The position numbers and the translations under genes were made by a program. Below the pieces are notes generated by a model. The model did not search any database. It was not told the DNA's origin and worked only from the letters and a program-made list of their open reading frames with translations. Source: Propionibacteriaceae bacterium (GTDB lineage: Bacteria > Actinomycetota > Actinomycetes > Propionibacteriales > Propionibacteriaceae). From it: a DNA stretch of 8,785 nucleotides. The stretch is taken from the NCBI GenBank assembly GCA_003158895.1, contig PMLO01000155.1, positions 920-9,704 on the forward strand, given 5' to 3'. This document shows positions 1 through 5,351 of this stretch, piece after piece; within the stretch, counting starts at the first letter, position 1, and each line of letters starts with the position of its first letter.

Positions 1-551
1 ACGAGGGCGGCCCAGAGGTTCACCGAGGAGTTGCCGAACCAGTCGATGGCCGCAGCTGTGTTGGCGGTGCCGAGGATGTTGTTGATGAAGCCTTCGTTGC
101 GGGTGTACATGAGCTGCCAGATGATGCCGATCAGCGGCAGCGACAGCATGACGGGGACGAAGAAGATGCTCTGGTAGATGCGCGACCCACGGATCTTCTG
201 GTCGAGCAGCACGGCGAGCAGAAGCCCGAGCGGGGTGGCCACACAGGCCAGGAACAGCAGCCAGATGATGTTATGGGCGACGGCGGGCCAGAACGGTGGG
301 TAGTCCTGGACGATGAACTGGTAGTTGGTCAGGCCGGTCGCCTTGATGTCGGACAGGCGCAGCCCATTCCACCTCATGAACGACAAGATGATCGACAGGA
401 CCATCGGCGCCCAGACCAGGACGAACTGGATCAATGTGGGGACACCCGCCATCACCGCCAGGGTGACTTTGTCAGGCGTCGTGAGCAGATGGCTGCGGCG
501 CTTCCCCCGCGCACGCTGAACGTGCGCGGGGGGATCGACAATCGTGGTCAT
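1..551 (-). CDS. Carbohydrate ABC transporter permease, MalF/UgpA type (3' end cut by window)
   Basis: This is an inner-membrane subunit of a binding-protein-dependent sugar importer. Reading from ATG 551-549 gives about 183 residues, open to the left edge; family members are usually about 290-320 residues. A basic cytoplasmic N-terminus (RARGKRR, residues 14-20) precedes a first hydrophobic span (about 32-56, ending LSFMRWNG), then a periplasmic-type stretch, a second span with NIIWLLFLACVATPLGLLLAVLLD, and a third with YQSIFFVPVMLSLPLIGIIW. FFVPVMLS followed by IIWQLMY is typical of MalF-like permeases. The EAA loop that contacts the ATPase lies beyond the edge. The gene starts 18 nt after the stop of the solute-binding protein gene and so is surely in its operon. 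Its Shine-Dalgarno is weak (GGGCGG), and a perfect 12-bp hairpin sits in its first codons. Membership of the family is read directly; the transported sugar is unknown. Confidence 0.93.
   Translation of the reverse strand, partial: MTTIVDPPAHVQRARGKRRSHLLTTPDKVTLAVMAGVPTLIQFVLVWAPMVLSIILSFMRWNGLRLSDIKATGLTNYQFIVQDYPPFWPAVAHNIIWLLFLACVATPLGLLLAVLLDQKIRGSRIYQSIFFVPVMLSLPLIGIIWQLMYTRNEGFINNILGTANTAAAIDWFGNSSVNLWAAL
504..532 (-). other. Perfect 12-bp GC hairpin within permease codons 7-16
   Basis: On the plus strand CCCCCGCGCACG (504-515) and CGTGCGCGGGGG (521-532) are perfect reverse complements separated by CTGAA. In the transporter mRNA the stem begins 19 nt after the first base of the permease ATG. 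No U-tract follows, so it is not an ordinary intrinsic terminator. By position it could slow translation, act as an RNase-resistant end that stabilises the upstream binding-protein message, or cause partial termination. These roles are inference; the structure is seen directly. Confidence 0.7.
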
Positions 552-569
552 GAGCTGGCCGCCCAGGGC

Positions 570-1889
570 CTACTGGCTCGCGTACAGCGACTTAGCCTGT
601 GCCTCGAGGTTGGCCGTGTCGACCGTCCCATCCTTCAAGAAGGCCTGAAGCGCGGGGATCATCACGTTCGACGCCATCGCCGGCAGGGCATCCCGGTCGA
701 AGAACTGGCTGATGGACTTGGCGGCGGCGATCGTGTCGGCGCACTTCTTGTTCAGCGGGGTGAGCTTCGACAGGTCCGCGCCCTTGACGACCGGAAGGTT
801 CGAGGAGTCGATCGAGTAGTACGCGTCCTCGGCAGCCGGCGTTCCCAGGAACTTCATCAGGTCCATGGCGCCGGCGTTGCCCGCGCCCTTGCTCGACAGC
901 ATGATTCCGTCGATCGGGGCTTCTACCGCATCCTGGCCCTCGACAGCCATCGCCGGGAACGGGAAGAAGTCGATGTCGGCCAGGACCGTGGCATCCGTGA
1001 ACTGCTGGGTCACGAAGGAGCCGAGCAGGTACATGCCGGACTTGCCCGTGCCCAGCGTCGTTGCGGCGTCCTGCCACGTCGCGCCAAGGGAGTTCGGGTC
1101 CTGGAACGGCAGCAGCGCCTTCCAGTTGTCGAAGACGTCCTTGACCTTCTGCTGGTCCCACGACTCCTTGTGGGCGCACAGGTCCATGTGGAACTGGTAG
1201 CCGTTGAGCCGCATGTTCAGGTAGTCGAACGTGCCCATCGCCGGCCAGCCGTCCTTGTCGGCGAAGGCGATAGGGATGAGGCCGTCGGCCTTCATCGTGG
1301 TGGCGAGGGTCTTGAGCGCGTCGAACGTCGTCGGGACGGTATAGCCCTTGGCTGCCCAGACGCTCTTGCGGTAGAAGAAGCCCCACGGGTAGTTGTACAT
1401 CGGCATCAGGTACTTCTTGCCGTCGTCGCCGGTGGAGGCCTTGGCGAGTCCGTCGCTGAAGCTGCTGCCGACTACGGCCCACGCGTCGTCCATGGGCGTG
1501 GCGAGGCCCTTGGCGGCGTAGTAGCGCATCCGGTAGCCGGCGAACCAGGTGAACGCCATGTCCGGGCTGCCCTGGAGGTAGCTGTTGATGTTGTTCTGGA
1601 AGTCGTTGTGAGGGACCGTGTTGACCTTCACCGTGTTGGTCGTCTTCTTGGTGTAGGCGTCGAAGACGGCCTGGTAGGCGCGCTTGGGAACGTCGTCCGA
1701 GGCGCCCGAGCCGAACGTGATGGTCTGACCAGTCACGGCGGAAGCGCTACCGCTGGCGGCGGGAGCAGTGGCGGTAGTGCCGGTGCATGCGGCGAGGCCT
1801 GCGAGGGTGACGCCCCCGGTGAGTGCGAACAGCGAGCGTCGGGTGAGCGGATTCGGGACAAAACCCGTAGCCGACAAGGGATTAGTCAT
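570..1889 (-). CDS. Extracellular sugar-binding lipoprotein of ABC importer (family 1 SBP)
   Basis: This protein captures a sugar outside the cell and delivers it to the adjacent permease. It has 439 residues, the normal length for the SBP_bac_1 family. The signal sequence carries a twin arginine (TRRSLFAL, residues 16-23) before a hydrophobic stretch and a lipobox LAAC with Cys35, so it is a lipoprotein, probably exported by Tat. An Ala/Ser/Thr linker (36-52) follows. Family-typical segments include PDMAFTWFAGYRMRYYAAKG, the aromatic patch YNYPWGFFYRKSVW and, near the C-terminus, FLGTPAAEDAY. Trp, Tyr and Phe residues of this kind usually stack on sugar rings. The start is fixed by a strong AAGGAGG at 1894-1900, 4 nt upstream. 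The first permease follows after 18 nt. A sigma70-like promoter and two palindromes lie about 35-75 bp upstream. The exact sugar cannot be read; ATPase genes are not in view and in this class are often encoded elsewhere (e.g. MsiK). Confidence 0.95.
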   Translation of the reverse strand: MTNPLSATGFVPNPLTRRSLFALTGGVTLAGLAACTGTTATAPAASGSASAVTGQTITFGSGASDDVPKRAYQAVFDAYTKKTTNTVKVNTVPHNDFQNNINSYLQGSPDMAFTWFAGYRMRYYAAKGLATPMDDAWAVVGSSFSDGLAKASTGDDGKKYLMPMYNYPWGFFYRKSVWAAKGYTVPTTFDALKTLATTMKADGLIPIAFADKDGWPAMGTFDYLNMRLNGYQFHMDLCAHKESWDQQKVKDVFDNWKALLPFQDPNSLGATWQDAATTLGTGKSGMYLLGSFVTQQFTDATVLADIDFFPFPAMAVEGQDAVEAPIDGIMLSSKGAGNAGAMDLMKFLGTPAAEDAYYSIDSSNLPVVKGADLSKLTPLNKKCADTIAAAKSISQFFDRDALPAMASNVMIPALQAFLKDGTVDTANLEAQAKSLYASQ

Positions 1890-1923
1890 GGAACCTCCTT
1901 GTTCCTAGTACCTGTGTTTCCAG

Positions 1924-1952
1924 ACACTAAGTACGCGCGGAAAGGTTGTCAA
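1924..1952 (-). promoter_or_regulatory. Promoter of the sugar ABC operon
   Basis: On the minus strand, -35 TTGACA (1952-1947, perfect consensus) and -10 TAGTGT (1929-1924, TANNNT type) are separated by exactly 17 bp. This predicts a start near 1917 and a leader of roughly 28 nt carrying the AAGGAGG site. The -35 box lies inside one palindrome and abuts a second, which fits repression. Confidence 0.75.
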
Positions 1953-1963
1953 CCACCTGGTGG
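1944..1963. promoter_or_regulatory. Two overlapping 11-bp palindromes, candidate TetR operator
   Basis: GGTTG-T-CAACC (1944-1954) and CCACC-T-GGTGG (1953-1963) are both perfect odd palindromes sharing two bases, with centres 9 bp apart. The first covers the transporter -35 box and the second touches its upstream edge. They lie in the region shared with the divergent TetR-family gene, the usual place for such a regulator's site. A further TCAAC/GTTGA pair (1949-1953, 1966-1970) is not co-centred with either. Assignment to this TetR protein is inference from position. Confidence 0.6.
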
Positions 1964-2058
1964 AAGTTGAGGCCGGAAAGGTGCATTATCGTTATGCGGC
2001 CCGGTCATCGCAGGGGGCATCAGCGATGGCTCTGTGTCGCAGACGGGAGCGCGAGACC

Positions 2059-2667
2059 ATGGCGAAGACGTCCGAGGTGATCGGCTACGCGACCGGACGC
2101 GCGACGAAGGCTGACATCGTGGACGCCGCATTTCACGTCTTCGCCGAGTCCGGCTACGGCGGCACCTCGGTGCGCGAGATCGCCCGCCGCGCGGGCATCA
2201 ACCATGCGACCCTGCTGCACCACTTCCCCCAGAAGTCGCTGCTGCTCCAGTCCGTTCTCGAGCACCGCGACGAGCTCCAGCACATCGACCCGACCACTCT
2301 CGACGAGACGCTCGCCCTCCTGCTGGGGATCGCTGTTCGCAACGAGGAGACCCCGGGCCTCACCAGGCTCTTCACACTGCTCGCCGCCGAGTCCGCCGAC
2401 CCGGACCACCCGGCCCGCGCCTACTTCCGCGAACGGCTCGCCCGGCTCCGCCACCAGATCGCCCACCACATCGAACTGGCCCAGGCCACGGGTCAGGTGC
2501 CCGCCGACGTCCATCCGGAGGCCGCCGCCACCGACATCGTCGCCCTCTGGGAAGGGCTCCAGCTCCAGGCACCGCTCAGCGCGGACCCGGTGTCGGTCTC
2601 GGAACACCTCGCGACGACGTTCTCCGCCCTCGCCGGTCACACGATCGAGCCGATGTTCCTGCCCTGA
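2059..2667 (+). CDS. TetR/AcrR-family transcriptional regulator
   Basis: This is a cytoplasmic DNA-binding repressor of 202 residues, the usual TetR length. The N-terminal helix (KADIVDAAFHVFAESGYGG, residues 17-35) leads into the helix-turn-helix, TSVREIARRAGINHATLLHHF (36-56), with the family-typical F-K-L segment after it (HHFPQKSLL). The all-helical C-terminal part resembles the BetI/TetR_C_6 ligand domain, but the ligand cannot be deduced. I chose ATG 2059 because GGGAG (2045-2049) lies 9 nt upstream and the protein then has normal length. In-frame ATGs at 1960 and 2026 would add low-complexity residues, and the first falls inside the operator. It is divergent from the sugar-binding protein gene with paired palindromes between them, so the likely target is that operon and perhaps itself. 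TetR control of a sugar importer is less common than LacI, GntR or ROK control. Confidence 0.93.
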   Translation: MAKTSEVIGYATGRATKADIVDAAFHVFAESGYGGTSVREIARRAGINHATLLHHFPQKSLLLQSVLEHRDELQHIDPTTLDETLALLLGIAVRNEETPGLTRLFTLLAAESADPDHPARAYFRERLARLRHQIAHHIELAQATGQVPADVHPEAAATDIVALWEGLQLQAPLSADPVSVSEHLATTFSALAGHTIEPMFLP

Positions 2668-2710
2668 GCTGTATCAACGCCACCCGCTTCCGCCTCTGTT
2701 TGGCTACCGA

Positions 2711-2728
2711 GTCGTCCAACCGGACGAC
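2711..2728. other. Short hairpin between tetR-type gene and the next gene
   Basis: GTCGTCC (2711-2717) and GGACGAC (2722-2728) form a 7-bp perfect stem with loop AACC, 44 nt after the regulator's stop and 20 nt before the next ATG. No T-run follows. It may be a weak U-less terminator or a protein-binding site for the downstream gene; neither can be decided here. Confidence 0.35.
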
Positions 2729-2748
2729 ACAGGGGTGAGGAGAGGGAC

Positions 2749-3270
2749 ATGGACGAGTTCACACAGGCGATCGGCCTCGGGGTCGGAGACCTTCAGCACG
2801 CGGCACTCGCCGAGGCCCGGCGACTCATGCGGGAGGCGAAAGGCGACCGTCACGTCGCAGCCGTCCTGCTGTTCGGCCGTCTCAGCGAGCTGGGATTCAT
2901 CTCCGAATCCGAGCGCGGGGTGCTCGTGAAGATGCACGATGCCGGGTCGGTGTCGTCGACCGACGAGAAGGTCCGACTGGGGACGTCGGCCTACTTCGAC
3001 GTGCGTGGCATGTTCGACGAGCTGCTCGCCACGGGCGGCGCGAGCCCGGTCGCCCTCGTGCTGGCGTCCGGGCTTGTGGGCGCGTACGAGCCCGAACCGA
3101 GCGAGGACGGTACGAGCGTGGTCTACGCCAAGAGCAACGGCGGGTACGAAGCCACCCTCGCGACGGCCGGTGCCGTCATCGGCGGCTATTTCGGAGGCAG
3201 TGGTGGTGCCGCGCTCGGAGGCGTCATCGGGGGCGTGATCGGAAAGGTCGTCGACGACTGCAGGAAGTGA
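2749..3270 (+). CDS. Protein of unknown function with C-terminal glycine zipper
   Basis: I do not recognise this 173-residue protein. It has no signal peptide. Residues 1-60 look helical and charged (LAEARRLMREAKGDRHVAAVLLFGRL), followed by a stretch predicted mixed (61-135). The last third is a hydrophobic glycine-zipper segment (about 139-167) with repeated GxxxG/GG steps (VIGGYFGG, GGVIGGVIGK), ending in DDCRK. Such zippers pack helices in membranes or oligomers and occur in membrane-anchored proteins and in bacteriocin-like peptides, though this protein is much longer than a typical bacteriocin. The start is well supported: GGAG (2739-2742) within a purine-rich run, 6 nt before ATG 2749. 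It is 81 bp downstream of the TetR-type gene on the same strand and could be partly read through from it, but the hairpin between them suggests separate control. It is convergent with the methyltransferase gene, 16 bp away. Coding is well supported; function is open. Confidence 0.75.
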   Translation: MDEFTQAIGLGVGDLQHAALAEARRLMREAKGDRHVAAVLLFGRLSELGFISESERGVLVKMHDAGSVSSTDEKVRLGTSAYFDVRGMFDELLATGGASPVALVLASGLVGAYEPEPSEDGTSVVYAKSNGGYEATLATAGAVIGGYFGGSGGAALGGVIGGVIGKVVDDCRK

Positions 3271-3286
3271 CCTCAGAACGGAACGG

Positions 3287-3913
3287 TCAGGGGCGGCGCA
3301 TGAGGACGACGATGTCGTCCAGAACCGCCCGCTGGCCTTCCGGCCCGGTGGCCTCCCGGGAGCGGACCTCGGCGATCTCCGTCGTCCAGCCGTCCAGGCC
3401 AAGCGCCGCGACCTCCTCGTCAGGCGTCGGGAACGTGTGGTGATGGGCATGGGTGGCCCACGGTGGCATCCCGGCGTGGGCGACGATCAGCAGATGTCCT
3501 CCGGGCACGACGTGCTCGACAACGCGGGCCAGGATGTCCGCGCGCGGCAGGTCGACCGGGGATTGCAGGAAGCTGGCCGTGACGAGGTCGTACGGTTCGT
3601 GGGGGCTCCACGTCTCGAGGTTGGCTGCGTGGAAATGGATCCGCTCGTCAGGGACCCCCGCGGCCTTGGCCGCCTCCGCCGCGCGGCTGGTCGCGGTCAC
3701 CGAGATGTCAACCCCGGTGGCATTCCATCCGTGCTGGGCAAGCCAGACCACGTCGCCGCCCTCGCCGCAGCCGAGGTCGAGCGAGCGTCCGGGAGTCAGT
3801 GTCGACACCACCTGAACAAGCGCATGATTCACCCTGCCGGACCAGACTTGGTCCGTGGAGGCGTACCGGTCTTCCCAGAAATCTGCGGGCGAGATCACGT
3901 CATCAGTTGGCAT
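3287..3913 (-). CDS. Class I SAM-dependent methyltransferase
   Basis: This is a cytoplasmic protein of 208 residues with a Rossmann-type methyltransferase fold. An N-terminal FWEDRYAST...VWSGRVN (12-29) precedes motif I, SLDLGCGEGGD (44-54), which binds S-adenosylmethionine. Motif II ends in the acidic TGVDIS (66-71). Then come a Phe-His/Asn-Leu segment (IHFHAANLETW, 92-102), motif IV-like YDLVTASFLQS (108-118) and VVPGGHLLIVAHA (135-147). The FWEDRY/VWSGRVN layout resembles TehB/TPMT-like and small-molecule methyltransferases, but the acceptor is unknown. A His-rich loop (THAHHHT, 154-160) follows the core. No Shine-Dalgarno is visible; TAGCCT ends 7 nt before the ATG, which suits a leaderless transcript. 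It lies 45 bp downstream of the immunity-like gene on the same strand and is convergent with the glycine-zipper gene. Family is confident; substrate is not. Confidence 0.92.
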   Translation of the reverse strand: MPTDDVISPADFWEDRYASTDQVWSGRVNHALVQVVSTLTPGRSLDLGCGEGGDVVWLAQHGWNATGVDISVTATSRAAEAAKAAGVPDERIHFHAANLETWSPHEPYDLVTASFLQSPVDLPRADILARVVEHVVPGGHLLIVAHAGMPPWATHAHHHTFPTPDEEVAALGLDGWTTEIAEVRSREATGPEGQRAVLDDIVVLMRRP

Positions 3914-3920
3914 GGGACCA

Positions 3921-3926
3921 AGGCTA
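3921..3926 (-). promoter_or_regulatory. Candidate -10 of leaderless methyltransferase transcript
   Basis: TAGCCT on the minus strand ends 7 nt before ATG 3913, which would place transcription start at or next to the A of the ATG. There is no good -35 hexamer at 16-18 bp. No Shine-Dalgarno precedes the ATG; the only GGGAGG is about 17 nt away. Confidence 0.35.
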
Positions 3927-3958
3927 CGGCCCTCCCCATGAGCAACCTGTGCGTTGTC

Positions 3959-4447
3959 TCAGAGCCCGCCCTGGATCCAGCGGGTGAAGGTGTCGGCCGC
4001 CGAGGTTCCCGGCGTACGGGTCTCCTCGATCTTCTTCCGCAGCCACTCGGGCCAACGGGCTTCCCGGCGCTTGTAGCGCTGCAGATCGCGGAGATAGATC
4101 GACGCATCAGGCACCGGGTCGAACTCGGGTTCGTCGTCGAAGTCGAACGTCGTCGTGGCTGTCCGGTCGGGGTCGATGTCCAGCGTCATCGAGTACCAGG
4201 TACCCGTACCGGCCACGTACATCCGGTGCCGCAGCTCCCGCAGGATCCCGAGCGCGTGGCCCTCCTTGATCGGCCCTGAGAGTTCCTTCGTGGGCGTCGT
4301 CACCGTCACCGTGCCCGAGTACAGCTCGGCGACGATGCTGACCTCGAGGTGAGCCCACTCCCAGTCCTCCGGGGCATGGCGCACCACCACGTCCACCAGC
4401 GAGTCGACGAGCTTCGCCTGGGACGGCGCCCATGGAGTCTTGGCCAT
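3959..4447 (-). CDS. YezG/DUF600-family immunity-like protein
   Basis: This is a soluble protein of 162 residues without signal peptide or membrane span. The layout matches my memory of the YezG (DUF600) family: an N-terminal helix (LVDSLVDVVVRHAPEDWEW, 13-31), a beta stretch (VSIVAELYSGTVTVTT), a helical LGILRELRHRMY (67-77), then the signature WYSMTLDIDPDRTATTTFDF followed by DDEPEF (84-109), YLRDLQRY (118-125) and PEWL (133-136). In Bacillus, YezG-type proteins neutralise toxins such as LXG-type YeeF, but in actinobacteria many copies stand alone. No toxin gene with a recognisable nuclease or WXG/LXG module lies in this window. No Shine-Dalgarno precedes the ATG; TAGCAT ends 6 nt upstream, consistent with leaderless translation. 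The methyltransferase follows 45 bp downstream. Coding is confident; family assignment is moderate because it rests on remembered motifs. Confidence 0.8.
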   Translation of the reverse strand: MAKTPWAPSQAKLVDSLVDVVVRHAPEDWEWAHLEVSIVAELYSGTVTVTTPTKELSGPIKEGHALGILRELRHRMYVAGTGTWYSMTLDIDPDRTATTTFDFDDEPEFDPVPDASIYLRDLQRYKRREARWPEWLRKKIEETRTPGTSAADTFTRWIQGGL

Positions 4448-4453
4448 GCGACG

Positions 4454-4459
4454 ATGCTA
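4454..4459 (-). promoter_or_regulatory. Candidate -10 of leaderless immunity-like gene
   Basis: TAGCAT on the minus strand ends 6 nt before ATG 4447. No Shine-Dalgarno is present between them and no consensus -35 is found 16-18 bp upstream. It would give a transcript starting at or within a base or two of the ATG. Confidence 0.35.
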
Positions 4460-4505
4460 CGGCTCCGGACGTTACGGCTGTGTGGCTCTGGCTACCGGAG
4501 GTCGC

Positions 4506-5168
4506 CTAGCACTCGCCCATCATGTCGGCGCTCCAGGTGCGAGCGACTATGGCCTCGACGGGGTCGATGTCGGCGAGCGTCGAGCCGTACGGGAACTCGA
4601 AGACGATCTCGCGCGCGCCGATATGGACCACGGCCACGGTGAACGGGCCGCCGTTGCCGTTCTTCGTCTCGCTGGTCAGCTGGCTCCCGTACAGGATCTT
4701 CAGCTGGCTCATCGTCGAGCCCACCCTGGCGCCCGACACCGTCGCGTACGCCGCGTTCGTGAGGGCGACCTCGGCGAGTACGGCGGTGTCGCCCGCGCCG
4801 GACGGATACAGGTAAACGCCCTTGTCCTGGAGCGCTTTCGACGTCCAAGAACCGGGGCAGTCTCCGGTGGGGGCGGTCACGTAGCCCTGCTGACGCAGCG
4901 TCGTGTACGGGGTGCCCAGCTTGAGCGGCCCCAACCCGGTGAGGCTGAGGGTCCAGGGTGACGCGGGGGCGGTCGTCTTGGCTGTGGAGGACGCGATGGT
5001 GGCCGAATTCGTGGCCGCCGCGCTGGTCGGGGCAGGAGTCGCGCTCGACGGCGTCGGCGCGGCGGTCGTCGCCGGGTGGTTGGAGGCGCTCGTCTGGCTG
5101 CCCGGTGCCGAGCAGCCGATCAGCAGCGCGGCAGCCATGACGGCCACAAGAGCGAAGCGCCCTTTCAT
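4506..5168 (-). CDS. Small secreted lipoprotein with Ser/Thr/Ala/Pro linker and C-terminal alpha/beta domain
   Basis: The protein has 220 residues. A signal peptide (MKGRFALVAVMAAALLIGC) ends in lipobox LIGC with Cys19, so it should be anchored outside the membrane. Residues 20-70 are low-complexity Ser/Thr/Ala/Pro, a wall-spanning linker typical of actinobacterial lipoproteins. The globular part (71-220) contains two similar elements: LGPLKLGTPYTTLRQQGYV (79-97) and SGARVGSTMSQLKILYG (145-161). Both read as a short beta strand, Gly-Thr/Ser turn and helix, as in BLIP/SmpA-like repeat domains. Only two cysteines lie in the exported domain, Cys104 and the last residue Cys220, which could form a disulfide. 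The ATG at 5168 is chosen because the signal peptide begins there; the open frame extends to 5666 but would then overlap the lacI-type gene. There is no Shine-Dalgarno; GACAAT ends 7 nt upstream. Function is unknown. Confidence 0.88.
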   Translation of the reverse strand: MKGRFALVAVMAAALLIGCSAPGSQTSASNHPATTAAPTPSSATPAPTSAAATNSATIASSTAKTTAPASPWTLSLTGLGPLKLGTPYTTLRQQGYVTAPTGDCPGSWTSKALQDKGVYLYPSGAGDTAVLAEVALTNAAYATVSGARVGSTMSQLKILYGSQLTSETKNGNGGPFTVAVVHIGAREIVFEFPYGSTLADIDPVEAIVARTWSADMMGEC

Positions 5169-5175
5169 GGGGCCG

Positions 5176-5181
5176 ATTGTC
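5176..5181 (-). promoter_or_regulatory. Candidate -10 of leaderless lipoprotein gene
   Basis: GACAAT on the minus strand (5 of 6 to TATAAT-type TACAAT) ends 7 nt before ATG 5168, with no Shine-Dalgarno between. No convincing -35 is seen. The lacI operators begin about 90 bp further upstream, so this gene need not be under LacI control. Confidence 0.35.
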
Positions 5182-5271
5182 GCGCGGATCCGCCGATCGT
5201 GCGACCGAATCCCGCCGCACACGCGTCCCGGGCCCCCGCCGAGATCTTCACCGGGCCCTCGTGTCCACATA

Positions 5272-5285
5272 CTGACACGTGTCAG
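5272..5285. promoter_or_regulatory. LacI-type operator O1
   Basis: CTGACAC/GTGTCAG is a perfect 14-bp palindrome with the central CG typical of LacI-family operators. It lies upstream of the putative -35 of the regulator gene. Its 16-bp frame (5271-5286) matches the second site at 12 of 16 positions, with centres 49 bp apart. Confidence 0.7.
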
Positions 5286-5293
5286 CAGAGGCC

Positions 5294-5323
5294 TTGCGCA
5301 GGACCGGATGGGACCCGTAACTT
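5294..5323 (+). promoter_or_regulatory. Candidate promoter of the lacI-type/oxidoreductase operon
   Basis: TTGCGC (5294-5299) and TAACTT (5318-5323) are spaced 18 bp apart. The -10 fits TANNNT; the -35 matches only TTG. The -10 overlaps the left edge of operator O2 and O1 lies just upstream of the -35, an arrangement that would let the regulator block polymerase. Confidence 0.5.
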
Positions 5324-5335
5324 TCACGTGTAAGT
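5320..5335. promoter_or_regulatory. LacI-type operator O2, overlapping the -10 region
   Basis: ACTTTCACGTGTAAGT is a near-perfect palindrome, with 7 of 8 base pairs symmetric and the same CACGTG core as O1. It ends 17 nt before the GTG start of the regulator and overlaps the presumed -10 and start site. Confidence 0.65.
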
Positions 5336-5351
5336 AACGAGGGAGGGCACC

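Noticed and set aside
273..1970. 565-codon open frame on the plus strand opposite the sugar-binding protein
   Set aside because: Its translation is Arg/Val/Gly-rich without domain structure. The minus strand has a signal peptide, lipobox, strong Shine-Dalgarno and a clear family match, so this is a high-GC antisense shadow.
1960..2058. N-terminal extension of the TetR-type gene to ATG 1960 or 2026
   Set aside because: The added residues are not TetR-like, there is no ribosome site, and 1960 falls within the palindromes; ATG 2059 has GGGAG upstream.
3271..3286. Terminators between the convergent pairs (3271-3286 and 7508-7531)
   Set aside because: The gaps are 16 and 24 bp and show no stem followed by a T-tract; GGCTC/GAGCC at 7529-7548 is too short to be convincing.
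4463..4500. CTCCGG/CCGGAG inverted repeat between the lipoprotein and immunity-like genes, considered as a terminator
   Set aside because: The arms are only 6 bp with a 26-nt loop and no T-run; too weak to call.
5228..5258. Repeat of CCGGGCCC at 5228 and 5251
   Set aside because: GC-only 8-mers are expected at this base composition and the element is self-palindromic; no functional context beyond lying in a promoter region.
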